Assembly: GCA_035528995.1 (NCBI GenBank)
Contig: DATKXO010000111.1
Location: forward strand, 1 to 7,544
Reading direction: 5' to 3'
Length of the DNA stretch: 7,544 nucleotides
Origin: DATKXO01 sp035528995
Lineage (GTDB): Bacteria > Planctomycetota > Phycisphaerae > UBA1845
This document shows, piece after piece, positions 5,004 to 7,544 of the stretch (its first letter is position 1; every line of letters starts with the position of its first letter). Below the pieces are notes generated by a model. It did no database searches, was not told the DNA's origin, and saw nothing but the letters and a program-made list of their open reading frames with translations. Position numbers and translations under genes: made by a program.

Positions 5004-7544
5004 TCACGGCCCGGTGCCGCAGCCCCAATCGGCGAGCAGAATACCGAGGTCGGCTTGGTCGGTGTCGTCGTCGCCATCGAGGTCGCCGGTGCAGCCTGAG
5101 GTGCAACCCCAATCGGCCAGCAGGACGCCGAGGTCTGACTGGTCGGTGTCCCCGTCGCCGTCGAGGTCGGCGGCGGAGGGCACCTGGAACTCGTACGCCC
5201 CCATATCCACTATCGGCGGCGTGCCGTTGCCCGTGTCCGGCGTGTTCGGGTCATCCACGAACCGCGGGTTGCCGTCCAGGTCGAACGGGATCGGCTCGTC
5301 GGTGTCGCCATCCTGGTCGAGGTCGAATTCGTCCGCCGGCACGGCGTCGTTGTCCGCCGCATCAATGCACGGCGACCCGGGGCCAAGGCGATAGTCGTTG
5401 TCCTCCCAGGTGTTGGGATCATCATCCGGGCCATCGGGATCAACGAACAGCGGATCGGCGTCGATGTTGCCGTAGCCTGTCCAGCCGCCCTGGATGTCGC
5501 TGTAAGAGACCTGCGGACTCCCTGACGCGACGTAGATCTCCTCCGGCGTATCGCCCCACAGGATGCAGTTGGCGAAGACTGGCGAGCTATTGAAGCGGCA
5601 GCAGACCGCGCCTCCGAGCGGCGCCGTGTTGGCCGTGAACGTGCAGTTCACGAAAGCGGGGGCGCTGGCGCGGCAGTAAAGGCCACCGGCCTGGTTGCCG
5701 GCCGAGTTGCCGGCGATGAGGCAGTTGGTGAAAGTCGAGTCGCTGGCATGACAGTGGATGCCGCCGCCCGAGGTGCCGGCCGTATTGCCGGCGATGATGC
5801 AGTCGATGAACGCCGGATCGCTGTCGCGGCAGCAGACACCGCCGCCGTAATTGTCGGCCGTGTTCCCACTGATGATGCAGTCGGTGATCGTCGGGCTGCT
5901 ACCGTTCGTGCAGCGGATGCCGGCGCCCTCGTCGGCGTCGCCATTGCTGATAGTGAATCCCGTGACTTCGGCGGCCCGAGTCTCTCCCGAGTGGAAGGAC
6001 AACGCACGACCGTCGTTCTCCATGTCGATCGTGCACGTCTGCGGACCGCTGACACTGCGCAGGAGTATCTCGCGCCCGGCGAAATCGATGTTCTTGTTTC
6101 CCAGGCCTGCGTACCTGCCATCTGCGACGAGGATGATGTCGCCGGGGATACTATGGTTGATCGCTTCCTGGATTGCATCGTAGGGGTGTTCCGGCGTGCC
6201 GTCCTCATCAGGGTCGCTGATATTCGGATCGCCGGGGCCGGGATCGTTGGGCGCGTCGTCGTCCACGTAGACCGTCCGGTTTTCCTCGCATTCGTCTGGG
6301 ACCCCGTTGTTGTTGAAGTCCTGGCTCGTGCCGTCGTAGATATCGCAGAGATCCCGCACGCCATTCTCGTTGCAGTCCTGGTCCCAACCCACCTCGCATT
6401 CGTCGGGAATCCAGTTGTGGTTGCAGTCGTCGCTGGTGCCGTCCTGCACGTCGCGCCAATCGGAGATGCCGTTCTCGTTACAGTCCCCTCCGCAGAGATT
6501 GCCCCAGTTAGCCAGCAAGACGCCCAGGTCAGCCTGGTCCACATCGTCGTCGCCATCCAGGTCGCCGACACAATCGGAGGTGCAGCCCCAATCTGCCAGC
6601 AGGATGCCCAAATCCGCCTGGTCAACGTGCCAGCCGCCGTCCAGATCACCTGGACACGGCAGGACGATATCGAACTCGAACCGGTTGCAGTCCCCCCAGC
6701 CTTCCCGGCTTGTGGCAACGCCGATCAACGATCCAAGGACGGGGCCAGCGCCACCCTGGCCGACCCGTAGCATCACTGGCGCGACGCCGAGACCCTCGGG
6801 AACCACGATCGTATAGCGCGCGATGGTAAAGACGCCGGCGTCGCCGTTCGGAGGCGCGGCCCACCACGTCGCGTACTTGTATTGTGCCTGATTCGTCAAG
6901 TCGGCGAAGCTGGGATCAGCCCATGGCGGCTGGTTGGCGGCGTCCGGCAAGGTGCTAGCGTAAAAGGAATCGAATTCCATCGCGGGGAACAGATGGACGA
7001 ACGCGGCAAACGGCGGCGTGTCGTCGTTCAGAACGTGGTCGAAGAACGTCAAGCTGGCCTCGGTCAGGACGGCTTCGGCCTGGCTCGCCGTCCAGTCGTC
7101 GCCTTCGGGCACAATGACCTGAAGGTCGAACGTGAAGTGCGTCACGCCGCCGTTGAATTCTGGGGCCTCGGGGTCATCGCCCGGCTGGACGGCGGAGTTG
7201 TGCACGGGCACGACATCGAATTGCAGTGCATCGGACGGCTCGCCGTCGCAGCCGGGTTCGTCGTCGGGGCAGCCCCAGTCCGCCAGCAGCATGCCCAGAT
7301 CGCCGCAATCTGTGTCATCATCGCCGTCGAGGTCGCCCTTGCAGTTCTGGGTACAGCCCCAATCCGCCAGGAGGATGCCGAGATCGGACAGGTCGGTGTC
7401 GCCATCGCCGTCCACGTCGCCGGGGCAGCCCTCTCGGGGTGAGCGGCCGTCATCCTTCTCGTGCGGTGCCTCAATCGCGGTCGGTGGTAGCTGACCAGCG
7501 GCGGCCACGCTGACTTGGGGCACCTGCCCTTGGGCGAGCGGCGA
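5004..7544 (-). CDS. Large exported surface protein with EF-hand pairs, calcium-type repeats and beta-helix; 5' end outside window
   Basis: At least 839 residues are visible, counted here from GTG 7523. The frame is open to the right edge (...SPLAQGQ before that codon), so the real start and probable signal peptide lie outside; 'SPLAQG' could be the end of a signal peptide. Domains in order are: a two-EF-hand dockerin-like module (33-85); a beta-rich domain of about 190 residues (96-289) containing 'DDWTASQAEAVLT' and 'FPAMEFDSFY', a style I associate with planctomycete surface proteins; a second EF-hand pair (290-344); DCNENG/PDEC repeats (347-413); a right-handed beta-helix (about 417-660) opening with the pectate-lyase-like 'HPYDAIQEAINHSIPGDIILV' region; a 'DADPLFVDP...GSPCIDAAD' segment (688-724) usual after such helices; and a third EF-hand pair at the very C-terminus (785-836). 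No catalytic site is evident. A calcium-dependent structural, adhesive or sugar-binding role at the cell surface is inferred. No cohesin partner is encoded in the window. Confidence 0.93.
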   Translation of the reverse strand, partial: SPLAQGQVPQVSVAAAGQLPPTAIEAPHEKDDGRSPREGCPGDVDGDGDTDLSDLGILLADWGCTQNCKGDLDGDDDTDCGDLGMLLADWGCPDDEPGCDGEPSDALQFDVVPVHNSAVQPGDDPEAPEFNGGVTHFTFDLQVIVPEGDDWTASQAEAVLTEASLTFFDHVLNDDTPPFAAFVHLFPAMEFDSFYASTLPDAANQPPWADPSFADLTNQAQYKYATWWAAPPNGDAGVFTIARYTIVVPEGLGVAPVMLRVGQGGAGPVLGSLIGVATSREGWGDCNRFEFDIVLPCPGDLDGGWHVDQADLGILLADWGCTSDCVGDLDGDDDVDQADLGVLLANWGNLCGGDCNENGISDWRDVQDGTSDDCNHNWIPDECEVGWDQDCNENGVRDLCDIYDGTSQDFNNNGVPDECEENRTVYVDDDAPNDPGPGDPNISDPDEDGTPEHPYDAIQEAINHSIPGDIILVADGRYAGLGNKNIDFAGREILLRSVSGPQTCTIDMENDGRALSFHSGETRAAEVTGFTISNGDADEGAGIRCTNGSSPTITDCIISGNTADNYGGGVCCRDSDPAFIDCIIAGNTAGTSGGGIHCHASDSTFTNCLIAGNSAGNQAGGLYCRASAPAFVNCTFTANTAPLGGAVCCRFNSSPVFANCILWGDTPEEIYVASGSPQVSYSDIQGGWTGYGNIDADPLFVDPDGPDDDPNTWEDNDYRLGPGSPCIDAADNDAVPADEFDLDQDGDTDEPIPFDLDGNPRFVDDPNTPDTGNGTPPIVDMGAYEFQVPSAADLDGDGDTDQSDLGVLLADWGCTSGCTGDLDGDDDTDQADLGILLADWGCGTGP
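5019..5171 (-). repeat. EF-hand pair repeat, copy 3 (C-terminal)
   Basis: Encodes residues 785-835: two D-x-D-x-D-x-D-x-x-D calcium loops, each followed by DLG[IV]LLADWGC. The linker between them is C807-T-S-G-C811. The minus-strand DNA closely resembles the copies at 6501-6656 and 7269-7427. The plus strand shows CCCCAATCGGC[GC]AGCAG at both half-repeats. The protein ends four residues after the last WGC. Confidence 0.85.
5559..5927 (-). repeat. Five beta-helix coils of about 78 bases each
   Basis: Encodes residues 533-655. Coils follow the pattern GGG-[IVL]-x-C ... [DN]-C-x-[IF]-x-x-N-[TS]-A. The second cysteine recurs at 549, 575, 601, 627 and 653, exactly 26 residues apart. The first recurs at 538, 565, 591, 617 and 642. 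This resembles the GGA[IV]/Pmp-like repeats seen in bacterial right-handed beta-helix surface proteins. Confidence 0.8.
6285..6485 (-). repeat. NENG/PDEC calcium-type repeats
   Basis: Encodes residues 347-413. Three units with the pattern [DS]-[CF]-N-x-N-[GW]-[IV]-x-D alternate with DGTS spacers; two of the turns end PDECE. The acidic and Asn spacing resembles thrombospondin type 3 calcium repeats. This motif is common in planctomycete exported proteins and here links the second EF-hand pair to the beta-helix. Confidence 0.75.
6501..6656 (-). repeat. EF-hand pair repeat, copy 2 (central)
   Basis: Encodes residues 290-341. The first loop is altered (DLDGGWHVDQAD), with G-W-H replacing the usual acidic run, so its calcium affinity may be reduced. 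The second loop (DLDGDDDVDQAD) is intact. The linker is C314-T-S-D-C318. The last turn reads LLANWGNLC instead of LLADWGC. Confidence 0.85.
7269..7427 (-). repeat. EF-hand pair repeat, copy 1 (N-terminal)
   Basis: Encodes residues 33-85: loops DVDGDGDTDLSD and DLDGDDDTDCGD, each followed by DLG[IM]LLADWGC, with linker C57-T-Q-N-C61. It lies close to the probable mature N-terminus, so the protein starts and ends with the same module. Confidence 0.85.

Noticed and set aside
5648..6718. Minus-strand open frame of 356 codons in another frame of the surface protein
   Set aside because: Ser/Thr/Arg-rich shadow of the repeat-bearing gene.
5748..6770. Plus-strand open frame of 340 codons opposite the beta-helix region
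   Set aside because: Its Val/Ala/Asp-rich sequence is the antisense of the Asp/Gly/Cys repeats; it has no independent motif or start signal.
5019..7427. Regular DNA repeats as a possible CRISPR or mobile repeat array
   Set aside because: The repeats are in frame, encode EF-hand and beta-helix units, and have no unique spacers.

Overview
The window is GC-rich DNA that most resembles a planctomycete, perhaps a Phycisphaerae-like lineage. The main clue is the large exported protein at 5004-7544. It carries EF-hand (dockerin-like) modules ending in 'LLADWGC', 'NENG...PDEC' calcium-type repeats and a right-handed beta-helix, a combination typical of planctomycete surface proteins. The lineage call rests on protein style only, since no rRNA or universal marker gene is present.

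Layout. Five genes are well supported. (1) 65-1543 (+) is a TldD/PmbA-family protein with a twin-arginine signal and a lipobox; it may be coupled through an ATGA overlap to a gene that ends at 68 and starts off the left edge. (2) and (3) at 1597-2784 (-) and 2745-3974 (-) are tandem, overlapping, paralogous lipoproteins. Each has a PPC-like beta domain followed by a metzincin zinc protease domain (HExGHLLGLxH plus a Met-turn), and the upstream copy is 2745-3974. (4) 4533-4925 (+) is a small PilZ-domain protein, the only clearly cytoplasmic product. (5) 5004-7544 (-) is an exported multidomain calcium-binding/beta-helix protein whose 5' end lies beyond the right edge.

Gene pairs 1/2 and 4/5 converge, with gaps of 53 and 78 bases and no convincing terminator in either. 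Genes 3 and 4 diverge from a 558-base intergenic region (3975-4532). This region has no credible gene but several inverted repeats: one that would bury the start codon of gene 3, a pair of mutually exclusive hairpins, an 11-base direct repeat, and two hairpins just before the PilZ gene.

How the genes may work together. Four of the five products appear to be exported, three of them as lipoproteins, and three belong to protease or protease-like families. A cell-envelope or extracellular proteolysis and adhesion locus with a c-di-GMP sensor next to it is possible, but that link is inference from position. I see no mobile element, CRISPR array, tRNA or rRNA. The most unusual items are the exported PmbA-like lipoprotein without the TldD zinc motif, the duplicated PPC-metzincin pair, and the regular cysteine patterns in the large surface protein. 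None of these by itself proves a new system.
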